A stretch of 64,000 nt of DNA from Clostridiales bacterium (GCA_017551625.1 JAFZLF010000057.1:1-64000); one strand, 5' to 3'; positions 35,374 through 42,285 are shown, counted from the first letter of the stretch. Numbers and translations are program-made. Notes: a model not told the origin generated them from the letters alone.

Positions 35374-36516
35374 TTACTCGTTCACGATCTTCTCGTTATT
35401 GAAGAGGCTGCTCACAACCGCAAGGCAGAGGATGCCGAATACGATATTGATCGCACAGGTCATCAGGATATCAGCCGTGCTCACACCCGTGAGAAGGATA
35501 TTCTTCGTAAGGTATGTCGCATTCCACATCGGGATCAGGTAGTTCGTGGTACCGACCTTCGAGAGCATCGCATCCATACCGGCATTCGATGTCAGGAACG
35601 AGCCGAGGAACAGGACCATGATCGGGATGACGGACAGGGTCTGCGCCGAGCGCGCGGTCTTCGCCAGCGTGGAGATGATGAGGATCAGTCCCACGAGTGC
35701 GAAAGCCTCGCAGATGATAACGACGAATGTCAGGATATAGTCGGTCGCGGCATAGGTCACCGCGTACTCACCGAGCATCTTGTTAAATGTACTCATCAGG
35801 TATGCAAGTCCGGCGAACGCGGAGATCGCGCTGATGCCCGCTGCTGTCATGACGGCCAGTGCTTTTCCGATCGCAACGGAGCTTCTGCGGACCGGCGTGA
35901 TGAGCACGGTATTTAAGAAGTTGCTCTCCTTATCGCCTGCGATGATGTTGCTCGCGAGGGCCATGATACCGTAGATGATCGTCATCACGAGAAGACCCGG
36001 CACCATGCTGGCGATCAGATTCTTCGCCTGATAATCCTCGTCACCGAGGTCGTACGTGATGGAAGTATCCGCGTTGATCGTAAAGACCTCCGGACGGAGT
36101 GTGTCGAGGAGCGTGGAGATCTTGTCACGCACCTTCAGGGACTCGGTATTTGAGGAGTTGTAATAGATCTCGATATTCGGGATGTTGTTGCCTTCCGGAT
36201 CGATCGCAAAACCATCCGGGAAGATCACGAGCATCTCGGCTTCCTTGTTCTTGATCTGATCGATCGTGGTCTGCTTTTCGACCTGCTTATCGGAAAAACC
36301 GATGGCCTTCAGCGCCGTCGCCAGATCTTCCGGCGCATTCATGTAGTATGCGTTATAGGTCTTCTCCTCGTTCTCCGTATCGTTCATCGCACTCATCAGG
36401 AAACCCTCCATGAACATGATGGCAAACGGAAGTATGATACACATCAGAAGGATCGTCTTATCCTTCAGGATCGATCGGATCTCTTTCTTATAAACTGTGG
36501 AAATATCTTTCATCAT
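35374..36516 (-). CDS. ABC-2 type permease, NatB-like
   Basis: 380 residues: one N-terminal helix (~20-40), an extracytoplasmic domain (~45-175), then five or six helices. MVPGLLVMTIIYGIMALASNIIAGDKE and NTVLITPVRRSSVAIGKALAV are the ABC-2 permease signature. It starts 33 bases after the ATPase gene 36550-37320 stop. The pair resembles Na+-exporting NatAB; substrate unproven. Confidence 0.9.
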   Translation of the reverse strand: MMKDISTVYKKEIRSILKDKTILLMCIILPFAIMFMEGFLMSAMNDTENEEKTYNAYYMNAPEDLATALKAIGFSDKQVEKQTTIDQIKNKEAEMLVIFPDGFAIDPEGNNIPNIEIYYNSSNTESLKVRDKISTLLDTLRPEVFTINADTSITYDLGDEDYQAKNLIASMVPGLLVMTIIYGIMALASNIIAGDKESNFLNTVLITPVRRSSVAIGKALAVMTAAGISAISAFAGLAYLMSTFNKMLGEYAVTYAATDYILTFVVIICEAFALVGLILIISTLAKTARSAQTLSVIPIMVLFLGSFLTSNAGMDAMLSKVGTTNYLIPMWNATYLTKNILLTGVSTADILMTCAINIVFGILCLAVVSSLFNNEKIVNE

Positions 36517-36549
36517 TTTCTCTCACCTAACCTTATCGATTCGCCTTTC

Positions 36550-37320
36550 TCATTTCTTTTCCTGATACTGTGTGTAGATGTCGTAGAACGAATCTTCCAG
36601 AGAACGGCCGTTCATGAGGTTCGGCAGTGTATCGTTGACGACGATCTTTCCGTTTACGATCATGGCCGCGCGGTCACAGATCTTCTCGACCAGATCGAAA
36701 AGGTGGGTGGAAATGATCATGCATTTTCCTTCTTCTTTCATGCGGAGGATAAACTCGCGCACATCGCGCGATGCGATGATATCCAGGCCGTTCGTCGGCT
36801 CGTCGAAGATGATAAAATCCGGATCATGGATAACGGAGATGACCAGTGATACTTTCTGTCTCATACCCTGTGAGAGCTTGCTGATCTTCGTGTCCGCGAA
36901 CTGGTCGACGCCGAATGTCGAGAAGAGTTCCTTCTTTCTCGCCTCGGCCTTCTCCTTCGGAACGTGATACAGTCCCGCGAAATAATCGAACATGTCATTG
37001 GCCGTCGATTTCTTATCGAGCTGCAGATCCGTCGTCAGGAACGCGAAGTTATTCTTGATCCCGATCGGATCGGCCTTGATGCTTTTGCCGTCATAAAGGA
37101 CATCTCCCGTGTCCGGTTTGATGAGCGTCGCCAGCATTCTCATCGTTGTCGTTTTTCCCGCGCCGTTCGGCCCCAAAAGTCCGAAAACCTCTCCGGAATG
37201 CGCGGTGAAGCTGATGTCATCTACCGCGATCTTTTTCCTGTTCGGCAGGTCCTGCGCGCGTCTCTGCGCCTCACTGAGCGTAAAGGATTTGCTCAGATTC
37301 TTTGCTTCCAGCGTATGCAT
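36550..37320 (-). CDS. ABC transporter ATPase, NatA-like
   Basis: 256 residues: Walker A GPNGAGKTTTMRMLA, Q-loop FLTTDLQLD, signature LSQGMRQKVSL, Walker B FIIFDEPTNGLD, switch histidine ISTHLF. First gene of a two-gene unit with the ABC-2 permease. Divergent from the HAD gene at 37493. Confidence 0.93.
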   Translation of the reverse strand: MHTLEAKNLSKSFTLSEAQRRAQDLPNRKKIAVDDISFTAHSGEVFGLLGPNGAGKTTTMRMLATLIKPDTGDVLYDGKSIKADPIGIKNNFAFLTTDLQLDKKSTANDMFDYFAGLYHVPKEKAEARKKELFSTFGVDQFADTKISKLSQGMRQKVSLVISVIHDPDFIIFDEPTNGLDIIASRDVREFILRMKEEGKCMIISTHLFDLVEKICDRAAMIVNGKIVVNDTLPNLMNGRSLEDSFYDIYTQYQEKK

Positions 37321-37432
37321 ATGTTGTAGCCCTCCACTTCAAATGTCTTCTTCATCTTAATCAGCAAATCTAAATATATCGCAAAGTTCCGGTTCCTTAA
37401 AGTTAAGAATTTATAAAGGCACGCGCCGTCAT

Positions 37433-37461
37433 TTGTCCCATCTATCCCGTCATGTTAAAAT
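37433..37461 (+). promoter_or_regulatory. Promoter of the HAD / G1P-dehydrogenase-like operon
   Basis: TTGTCC (37433-37438), 17-base spacer, TAAAAT (37456-37461), followed by GAGGAG before the GTG start at 37493. Confidence 0.65.
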
Positions 37462-37492
37462 GTGGGAAACGCAAAAGATGAGGAGAATCTAC

Positions 37493-38152
37493 GTGAGAAA
37501 GAAAAAAGGAATCATCTTCGACATGGACGGCACGGTCTGGGACAGCTCCGCAAACGTCGCCAAAGCATGGACGGTAAAGGTAAAAGAAGCCGGTTTCGAC
37601 AAGGTCGTGACCCAGGATGACATCAAGAGCGTCATGGGAAAACCGATGGATGTTATCGCCGACACGCTCTTTACTTACACGAAGAAAGGCAAGCAGAGAG
37701 ACGAGCTCCGGGAGGCCTGTGAAAACTACGAAAACGAGTATCTCCGGGAACACGGCGGACTTCTTTATCCGGACGTCGTCGAGACGTGGGAGAAATTGAA
37801 GAAAGAGGGCTATCACCTCTACATCGTCAGTAACTGCCAGGCCGGCTACATCGAGGCATTTCTCGAGTTCTTCCGGATCCCCTGGGGAAAACCGTCCTGT
37901 CTCATCGAGGACATCGAGTGCTACGGGAATAACTTCCTCCAGAAGGATGAAAACATCAAGCTCATGGCCGAGAGAAATAAGCTCACCGCCGCCTGCTACG
38001 TGGGCGATATCCAGAGCGATTACGACGCCACTGATAAGGCCGGTTTTCCGTTTATCCATGCAACTTACGGCTTCGGAAGAATCAACGTTTCTGTCCCCGA
38101 GATCCACAAGTTCAGTGATCTTCCGGACGTGGTGAAGGAGGTACTCAAATGA
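37493..38152 (+). CDS. HAD-superfamily phosphatase, phosphoglycolate-phosphatase-like
   Basis: Motif I FDMDGTVWDSSANV (catalytic Asp pair), motif II VSNCQAGY, lysine in NFLQKDEN, motif IV YVGDIQSDYDATDKAG. 219 residues with a helical C1 cap. The start is taken as GTG 37493 because GAGGAG precedes it at the right distance; upstream ATGs have no ribosome site. Its stop overlaps the next start (ATGA), so it is translationally coupled to the G1P-dehydrogenase-like enzyme and may dephosphorylate a related polyol or sugar phosphate. Confidence 0.85.
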   Translation: MRKKKGIIFDMDGTVWDSSANVAKAWTVKVKEAGFDKVVTQDDIKSVMGKPMDVIADTLFTYTKKGKQRDELREACENYENEYLREHGGLLYPDVVETWEKLKKEGYHLYIVSNCQAGYIEAFLEFFRIPWGKPSCLIEDIECYGNNFLQKDENIKLMAERNKLTAACYVGDIQSDYDATDKAGFPFIHATYGFGRINVSVPEIHKFSDLPDVVKEVLK

Positions 38153-39204
38153 ATAAGAATCACATCAACATCCCGTCCATCCTGAAGATCGAAAAAGGCG
38201 TCACGGCGAAGATCGGCACCTATCTCAAGGATGCAGATCTGACCTCGGTCACGATCCTTTTCGGAAACGGTCTGATCGCCATGTTCGGCGACACGGTTTT
38301 CAAGTCCTGCGAGGAAGCCGGCGTCACGATCCTGCACCATCAGGAGATGGATACAGTCGACTTTAACGACATCACGGATCTGGCTTTCCAGATCCCGAAT
38401 AAGACACAGGCCATCATCGGGATGGGAGGCGGCAAGGTCATCGATGCAGCGAAGTATATCGGCTACATCCTGCACATCCCGTTCATCAGTGTGCCGACGA
38501 GTTCCTCGTCCGACGGTTTTTCCAGTTCGAGTGCGTCGCTTACGATCGGCGGGCACAGAAGATCGCTTCCTGCCAAGCTCGCTTTCGGGATCCTCGTCGA
38601 TACCGACGTCATCAAGAGCGCACCTGTGCGTTTCCTGTATTCCGGTGTCGGCGATATGGTCGCGAAGATCTCCTCGACATATGACTGGCAGCACGAAGAA
38701 GATCTCGGCTATGACGAGGTCAACGACTTCGCTTTTATGATCGCCAAGAAGGCCGTGAACTCGTTCGTTCGAACACCTTTCGAATCGATCAACGAAGAGC
38801 TTTTCCTGAAGGAGCTTCTGGACTCACTTGCGATGAGCGGCATCGCGAATGAGATCGCCGGTTCTTCCGCGCCGACATCGGGAAGTGAACATCTCATCTC
38901 GCACGCTCTCGACCAGCTTCTCGAGAAACCGCAGCTGCACGGCGTCCAGGTCGGCATCGCGACGTACATCATGTGTAAGATCTGCGATCACAGATGGAAG
39001 CGGATCGACACCGTCTTCACCAAGACCGGCTTCTGGGAATTCTGCGCGACACTCGATCTGAAAGCATCCGATTATTGTGACGCGATCGATATGGCTCCGC
39101 AGATCAAGCCGCATCGTCACACCTATCTGCACGAAGAAAAGTACAGGATACTTGCGAAGAAACTCATCGCGGAAGATCCGAAACTGACAGCGATTCTGAA
39201 GTAA
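38149..39204 (+). CDS. sn-Glycerol-1-phosphate dehydrogenase-like enzyme (iron-alcohol-dehydrogenase fold)
   Basis: 351 residues. Nucleotide-binding GMGGGKVIDAAKYIGY and VPTSSSSDGFSSSSASL are typical of the AraM/EgsA branch, which reduces dihydroxyacetone phosphate to sn-glycerol-1-phosphate. Metal ligands are probably the Asp in YSGVGDM and the histidines in GSEHLISHAL and KPHRHTYLHE. Coupled by ATGA overlap to the HAD phosphatase. In bacteria such enzymes feed unusual glycerol-1-phosphate ethers or polymers; the exact substrate here is inferred from the family. Confidence 0.87.
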   Translation: MNKNHINIPSILKIEKGVTAKIGTYLKDADLTSVTILFGNGLIAMFGDTVFKSCEEAGVTILHHQEMDTVDFNDITDLAFQIPNKTQAIIGMGGGKVIDAAKYIGYILHIPFISVPTSSSSDGFSSSSASLTIGGHRRSLPAKLAFGILVDTDVIKSAPVRFLYSGVGDMVAKISSTYDWQHEEDLGYDEVNDFAFMIAKKAVNSFVRTPFESINEELFLKELLDSLAMSGIANEIAGSSAPTSGSEHLISHALDQLLEKPQLHGVQVGIATYIMCKICDHRWKRIDTVFTKTGFWEFCATLDLKASDYCDAIDMAPQIKPHRHTYLHEEKYRILAKKLIAEDPKLTAILK

Positions 39205-39280
39205 CGAAAAAAGAGATTTCTCGTGCTGTCCTCAGAATTATCAGTTCCTGCGGAGGCACTTCGAAATCTCTTTTTTTCGT
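39205..39280 (+). terminator. Long hairpin terminator, CTCCGCA/GAGGACA family copy
   Basis: Arms CGAAAAAAGAGATTTC / GAAATCTCTTTTTTTCG. The loop (39223-39259, read on the minus strand) starts GTGCCTCCGCAGGA and ends GAGGACAGCAC, the same as in the hairpin at 41627-41705. Confidence 0.8.
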
Positions 39281-39362
39281 CGCGCCGGGAGTGCCCTATA
39301 TATTAATAATATAGGGCGTTTGCGCCGATACAAAATTTTTTCGGGAAATTTGAAAAAAGGGG

Positions 39363-39390
39363 TTTACAAATCATTTTTCACGGGTATAAT
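39363..39390 (+). promoter_or_regulatory. Promoter of the small ORF / tRNA region
   Basis: TTTACA (39363-39368), 16-base spacer, TATAAT (39385-39390). A palindrome CCCTATAT...ATATAGGG lies 50 bases upstream (39294-39316). Confidence 0.8.
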
Positions 39391-39405
39391 ACGAACCAGA
39401 TGAAG

Positions 39406-39468
39406 GAAGTGCCTGTCCGACATCCAATTCGAAAAGTCGAGTTTGGATCGTGCAGCACTTCTTTTTTT
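39406..39468 (+). terminator. Leader hairpin with T-run (attenuator-like) or terminator of a ~75-nt RNA
   Basis: GAAGTGC (39406-39412) pairs with GCACTTC (39455-39461), with an inner ATCCAA / TTGGAT stem, and seven T follow directly. It lies ~10 bases after the expected transcript start and before the 55-residue ORF, so it is either an attenuator or the 3' end of a short RNA. Confidence 0.65.
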
Positions 39469-39505
39469 GTTTATACAAATTGATTGAAACGAAAGGATGG
39501 TAAAT

Positions 39506-39673
39506 ATGTCTTCGACAATGTTCGGAAGAAAATTGAAAGATCTCCAGACGCTCATTATAAAGATAGCGTTTGATTCTCTGCGCCATTCTTACGCCCTCGT
39601 TACAATCGAAGAGCGCGATTATGACTGGAATAAAAACATTGATGAACTCACAAACGAGCGATTACGATGTTGA
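39506..39673 (+). CDS. 55-residue protein of unknown function
   Basis: Begins MSSTMFGRKLKDLQTL and has a charged C-terminus (TIEERDYDWNKNID). A GAAAGGATGG ribosome site sits 5 bases before ATG. It is bounded by its own promoter and leader hairpin upstream and an intrinsic terminator downstream, which supports a real small gene. No signal peptide or membrane helix. I do not recognise it. Confidence 0.6.
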   Translation: MSSTMFGRKLKDLQTLIIKIAFDSLRHSYALVTIEERDYDWNKNIDELTNERLRC

Positions 39674-39708
39674 TTCTTTTTTGTTTAGGCACAAGCAAAA
39701 TATGATTC

Positions 39709-39757
39709 AGCAGGACCGCTCGACGAAGAATAGAATCGGGCGGTCCTTTTTCGTTCT
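39709..39757 (+). terminator. Terminator after the small ORF
   Basis: AGGACCGCTCG / CGGGCGGTCCT hairpin followed by TTTTTCG. Confidence 0.8.
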
Positions 39758-39786
39758 TCACGAACCTTGACAATTTACTTAAACAA

Positions 39787-39863
39787 TTCCGGGTAGCTCA
39801 GTTGGTAGTAGCAGTCGGCTGTTAACCGAAAGATCGTGGGTTCGAGCCCCACCCCGGGAGCCA
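39787..39863 (+). tRNA. tRNA-Asn(GTT)
   Basis: 77 bases with CCA. Acceptor TTCCGGG / CCCGGGA, anticodon loop CTGTTAA between TCGG and CCGA, T-arm GTGGG-TTCGAGC-CCCAC. Confidence 0.95.
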
Positions 39864-39923
39864 ATTCAGATGATCCTTAAAGAACCAGGCACTCTTTGTG
39901 GAAATCATCTGATGGAAACTGTG

Positions 39924-39974
39924 GAAAGTGCTTTTTGCAAAGAATACTTCCTTGTGAGAATCACTCTCCACCAT
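39924..39974 (+). pseudogene. Possible tRNA remnant between tRNA-Asn and tRNA-Lys
   Basis: 51 bases beginning GGAAAGT and ending ACTCTCCACCA; the ends pair at 6 of 7 positions and a CCA is present, but there is no anticodon arm and the T-loop is eroded. An AAAAGCACT motif (reverse, 39927-39935) lies inside. An unrelated inverted repeat CAGATGAT / ATCATCTG (39867-39913) precedes it. Confidence 0.35.
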
Positions 39975-39978
39975 TTTC

Positions 39979-40053
39979 GGATCTGTAGTTTAGTGGTAAA
40001 ACAGCGGACCTTTAATCCGTAAGACAGGAGTTCGAATCTCTTTAGATCCACCA
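39979..40053 (+). tRNA. tRNA-Lys(TTT)
   Basis: 75 bases with CCA. Acceptor GGATCTG / TAGATCC, anticodon loop CCTTTAA between GCGGA and TCCGT. Confidence 0.95.
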
Positions 40054-40057
40054 ACAT

Positions 40058-40131
40058 GGCCATATGGTATAGCGGTATTATGTCGGCTTGTCGCGCCGAA
40101 GATCGGGGTTCGACTCCCCGTATGGTCGCCA
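40058..40131 (+). tRNA. tRNA-Asp(GTC)
   Basis: 74 bases with CCA. Acceptor GGCCATA / TATGGTC, anticodon loop TTGTCGC between TCGGC and GCCGA. Confidence 0.95.
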
Positions 40132-40139
40132 ACAATTTC

Positions 40140-40215
40140 GGCCCCTTGGTCAAGTGGTTACGACATCACACTTTCAATGTGAAGAGGATGGGTTCAATTC
40201 CCGCAGGGGTCACCA
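40140..40215 (+). tRNA. tRNA-Glu(TTC)
   Basis: 76 bases with CCA. Acceptor GGCCCCT / AGGGGTC, anticodon loop CTTTCAA between TCACA and TGTGA. Confidence 0.95.
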
Positions 40216-40219
40216 ATAC

Positions 40220-40295
40220 GGCGCTTTCCTCTAAGAGGCCAGGAGATCAGACTCTCAATCTGAAAATATGGGTTCGAGTCCCGTAAGCGTCACCA
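40220..40295 (+). tRNA. tRNA-Glu(CTC)
   Basis: 76 bases with CCA. Acceptor GGCGCTT / AAGCGTC, anticodon loop CTCTCAA between TCAGA and TCTGA. A dedicated GAG reader beside tRNA-Glu(TTC). Confidence 0.93.
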
Positions 40296-40298
40296 CTT

Positions 40299-40372
40299 GC
40301 TCCTGTAGCACAACGGTAGTGCGGCTGCCTTGTAAGCAGTTGATGAGGGTTCGAGTCCCTACGGAAGCTCCA
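40299..40372 (+). tRNA. tRNA-Thr(TGT)
   Basis: 74 bases with CCA. Anticodon loop CTTGTAA between GCTGC and GCAGT. The acceptor GCTCCTG / CGGAAGC has one C-A mismatch. Confidence 0.92.
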
Positions 40373-40377
40373 AAAAT

Positions 40378-40451
40378 GCCGGCGTAGTGTAACGGTAGCA
40401 CGACAGTCTCCAAAACTGTTTGTCGAGGTTCAAATCCTTGCGCCGGTGCCA
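40378..40451 (+). tRNA. tRNA-Trp(CCA)
   Basis: 74 bases with CCA. Anticodon loop CTCCAAA between ACAGT and ACTGT; acceptor GCCGGCG / CGCCGGT. Confidence 0.95.
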
Positions 40452-40456
40452 AATAT

Positions 40457-40529
40457 GGCAGGGAGGGTCGGTTCCCATTCTGGCCTCATAAGCCAGATGA
40501 TTCGAGTTCAACTCTCGGCCCTGCAACCA
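40457..40529 (+). tRNA. tRNA-Met(CAT), initiator-like
   Basis: 73 bases with CCA. Anticodon loop CTCATAA between CTGGC and GCCAG. Position 1 (G) faces A72 while GCAGGG pairs with CCCTGC, an unpaired 1-72 end as in initiator tRNA, and the anticodon stem next to the loop is G-C only. The D-arm is short (GGG-TCGGTT-CCC). Confidence 0.85.
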
Positions 40530-40534
40530 CATAC

Positions 40535-40608
40535 TGTAGCTTCTTTCAAAGGTAGGAAGCCCGTCTGATACGCGGGTAATGACAGTTCGATTCTGTCAGC
40601 TACAACCA
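40535..40608 (+). tRNA. tRNA-Ile(GAT)
   Basis: 74 bases with CCA. Acceptor TGTAGCT / AGCTACA, anticodon loop CTGATAC between CCCGT and GCGGG. Confidence 0.95.
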
Positions 40609-40686
40609 TGGAACATAGCTCAAGCTGGTGAGAGCATCGGCCTTATAAGCCGGAGGTTCAGAGTTCGAGTCTCTGTGTTCCGACCA
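40609..40686 (+). tRNA. tRNA-Ile(TAT)
   Basis: 78 bases with CCA, beginning directly after the CCA of tRNA-Ile(GAT). Acceptor TGGAACA / TGTTCCG (T-G first pair), anticodon loop CTTATAA between TCGGC and GCCGG, so the anticodon is TAT. Most bacteria read AUA with a lysidine-modified CAT tRNA instead. Confidence 0.9.
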
Positions 40687-40689
40687 TAA

Positions 40690-40764
40690 GATTGCATAGG
40701 CTAACGGAGAAACCTTCCGGCTACGGACCGGACATTGGGGGTTCGAATCCCTCTGCGATCGCCA
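40690..40764 (+). tRNA. tRNA-Arg(ACG)
   Basis: 75 bases with CCA. Acceptor GATTGCA / TGCGATC, anticodon loop CTACGGA between TCCGG and CCGGA. The A34 would be deaminated to inosine. Confidence 0.95.
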
Positions 40765-40830
40765 ATCGGTTCAAGTCCGAGTGCTTGCACCACGACCATG
40801 TTGTATTTCTGACGAAAGGAGTGATTTTAA

Positions 40831-41322
40831 GTGTTCAGAGCAGCAAGTGGAAAAGAAATGAGTATGGACGAGATCGCGAGTCGTGTCGCAGGGTATCTCA
40901 TGGAGGATACCGACGCGCAGTACGAGATCACGGTCGGTACAGACAGTCAGAGTGGGAAGGAAACCAAGATGGTAGAAGTCATCGCAGTTCACCGTAAAGG
41001 CCGCGGCGGTATCTACTTTTACAGCATCGAGTATCTTCCTCTGATCCGAAATCTCAGACAGAAGATCAACGAAGAAACCGGTCGGAGTCTCCGTGTCGCG
41101 AATGACCTTCTGGCTTCTCTGGAAACACCTCTGCTCGAGAAGAACTACACCATTGAAGATCTGCATGTCTCCTTCCAGATCCACTGTGATATCGGAACAC
41201 ACGGCAAGACTTCTATGCTCATCAAGGAAATCACTCGCTGGGTCACAGGCCAGGGGTACATCTGTCTGATCAAACCGTACAGTTATACCGCATCCGGAAT
41301 TGCAAACAAGTACAGCAAATAA
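40831..41322 (+). CDS. YkuK-like (DUF458) RNase H-fold protein
   Basis: 163 residues. ITVGTDSQSGKETKMVEVIAV carries the first acidic strand of the RNase H-like fold, and SFQIHCDIGTHGKTSMLIKEI with GYICLIKPYSYTASGIANKYSK are the conserved C-terminal blocks of YkuK/DUF458. These proteins are widespread in spore-forming Firmicutes; activity is unproven. Start GTG 40831 after GAAAGGAG. Lies immediately downstream of the tRNA cluster. Confidence 0.88.
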   Translation: MFRAASGKEMSMDEIASRVAGYLMEDTDAQYEITVGTDSQSGKETKMVEVIAVHRKGRGGIYFYSIEYLPLIRNLRQKINEETGRSLRVANDLLASLETPLLEKNYTIEDLHVSFQIHCDIGTHGKTSMLIKEITRWVTGQGYICLIKPYSYTASGIANKYSK

Positions 41323-41368
41323 GTGGCCTTACCAGAAGACCAACTATGAAGATTCTGTTAGAAATAAC

Positions 41369-41619
41369 TCATGAGGTTTGCTCAATTCCGAACGAAACTC
41401 ATGACTTGAAAAGAAGGAGAACTCACGTGTTTTGTTTATTTTGTTGAAAACTCGTGATACTTTTTGCAAAGCGAGTCATGAGGTTTGATAAATTACACAC
41501 GAAACTCATGATGAAATAGTCAGATACTGGTCACGAGGTTTGCTCAATATCAAATAAATTCATGAAATAGATGGCTGAACAGGTCATGAGGTTTGACTGG
41601 TTTTGGAAGAAACTCATGA
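41369..41619. repeat. Array of five hairpin repeats
   Basis: Inverted-repeat units at 41369-41404, 41432-41457, 41476-41511, 41531-41563 and 41584-41619, at ~44-63 base spacing. Consensus TCATGAGGTTTG ... GAAACTCATGA. In the second unit the arms read TCACG ... CGTGA, a compensated change (T to C with A to G), which supports pairing. The fourth copy is imperfect. It lies in the 397-base gap between the YkuK-like gene and brnT. Confidence 0.85.
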
Positions 41620-41626
41620 GTGGAGT

Positions 41627-41705
41627 AATGAAACAACAGCTTTCGCCGTGTCTCCGCAGGAGCTTCGCTCCGAGGACAGCACAAGAAAACTGCTGTTTTC
41701 ATTCA
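41627..41705 (+). terminator. Long hairpin with CTCCGCA/GAGGACA loop, second copy
   Basis: Arms AATGAAACAACAGCTTTCG and AAAACTGCTGTTTTCATT enclose GTGTCTCCGCA, a GGAGC-TTC-GCTCC hairpin, and GAGGACAGCAC. The core matches the terminator at 39205-39280 read in reverse. There is no long T-run, so it may be a decayed terminator or a different structural element. Confidence 0.65.
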
Positions 41706-41719
41706 TAAAAAACGTTCAA

Positions 41720-42070
41720 ATGAGCTCCGCGTATATTGACGAATACTTACGGCATAATTATACTATAAGTACGAACGAGTTAAGATTTGAATGGGATCCG
41801 ATAAAGACGAAAGCAAATGTTGATAAGCACGGAGTTAGCTTCGAGGAAGCAGCTACAGTGTTTGGAGATTATAATGCAATCCTTTTTTATGACCCGGATC
41901 ATTCTGAAGATGAAGATCGGTTGATTCTTCTGGGGATGAGTATCGAAGCGAGGCTACTGATAGTATGTCACTGCCTTCGCGAGAGTGAAACAGTTATCAG
42001 AATTATATCGGCTCGAAAAGCTACCAAATCAGAATCGATGCAGTACGCTGAGTTAAATGAAGGATGGTGA
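41720..42070 (+). CDS. brnT: BrnT-family ribonuclease toxin
   Basis: 116 residues. The core FEWDPIKTKANVDKHGVSFEEAATVF and the C-terminal block RIISARKATKSESMQY are the BrnT signature (RelE-like ribonuclease fold). Paired with a BrnA antitoxin overlapping the end of this gene, as in other BrnTA systems. The only in-frame standard start before the core is ATG 41720, which has no ribosome site; a TTGACG-N17-TATACT promoter sequence (41736-41764) lies inside the reading frame, so the true start may be later and non-standard. Confidence 0.85.
   Translation: MSSAYIDEYLRHNYTISTNELRFEWDPIKTKANVDKHGVSFEEAATVFGDYNAILFYDPDHSEDEDRLILLGMSIEARLLIVCHCLRESETVIRIISARKATKSESMQYAELNEGW
41736..41764 (+). promoter_or_regulatory. 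Promoter-like sequence at the start of brnT
   Basis: TTGACG (41736-41741), exactly 17 bases, TATACT (41759-41764). If used, transcription starts at about 41771, before the conserved BrnT core but after the annotated ATG. Confidence 0.5.
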
Positions 42071-42075
42071 ATGAA

Positions 42076-42285
42076 ATGAGAGAAGAATATGATATCAAGT
42101 CTTTGAATCCGCGCAAGAATCCTTACGCCGGAAAAACGAAGCAACAGGTTACAATGAATCTGAATACCAGTACTATCGAGTACTTTAAGAATATGTCAAT
42201 GGAAACCGGGATTCCGTACCAAGTGTTGATTAACTTGTATCTCGACGAATGCGTAAAAGAAAAGAAGAGAATCCAGTTTGTATAA
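42076..42285 (+). CDS. brnA: BrnA-like antitoxin
   Basis: 69 residues: an N-terminal toxin-binding part (DIKSLNPRKNPYAGK) and a ribbon-helix-helix DNA-binding part (VTMNLNTSTIEYFKNMSMETGIPYQVLINLYLDECVKEKK). Directly follows brnT. Start is ATG 42076 or the overlapping ATG 42064; GAAGGA precedes both and is better spaced for 42076. Would neutralise BrnT and repress the pair. Confidence 0.85.
   Translation: MREEYDIKSLNPRKNPYAGKTKQQVTMNLNTSTIEYFKNMSMETGIPYQVLINLYLDECVKEKKRIQFV

Noticed and set aside
39867-39913. Intrinsic terminator after tRNA-Asn
   Set aside because: The CAGATGAT / ATCATCTG hairpin has no T-run and a 29-base loop.
41369-41619. CRISPR array
   Set aside because: Units are degenerate inverted repeats with irregular spacing and there are no cas genes nearby.
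41369-42285. True type III toxin-antitoxin locus
   Set aside because: The toxin matches BrnT and is followed by a BrnA protein antitoxin, a type II pair; only the repeat layout is similar.
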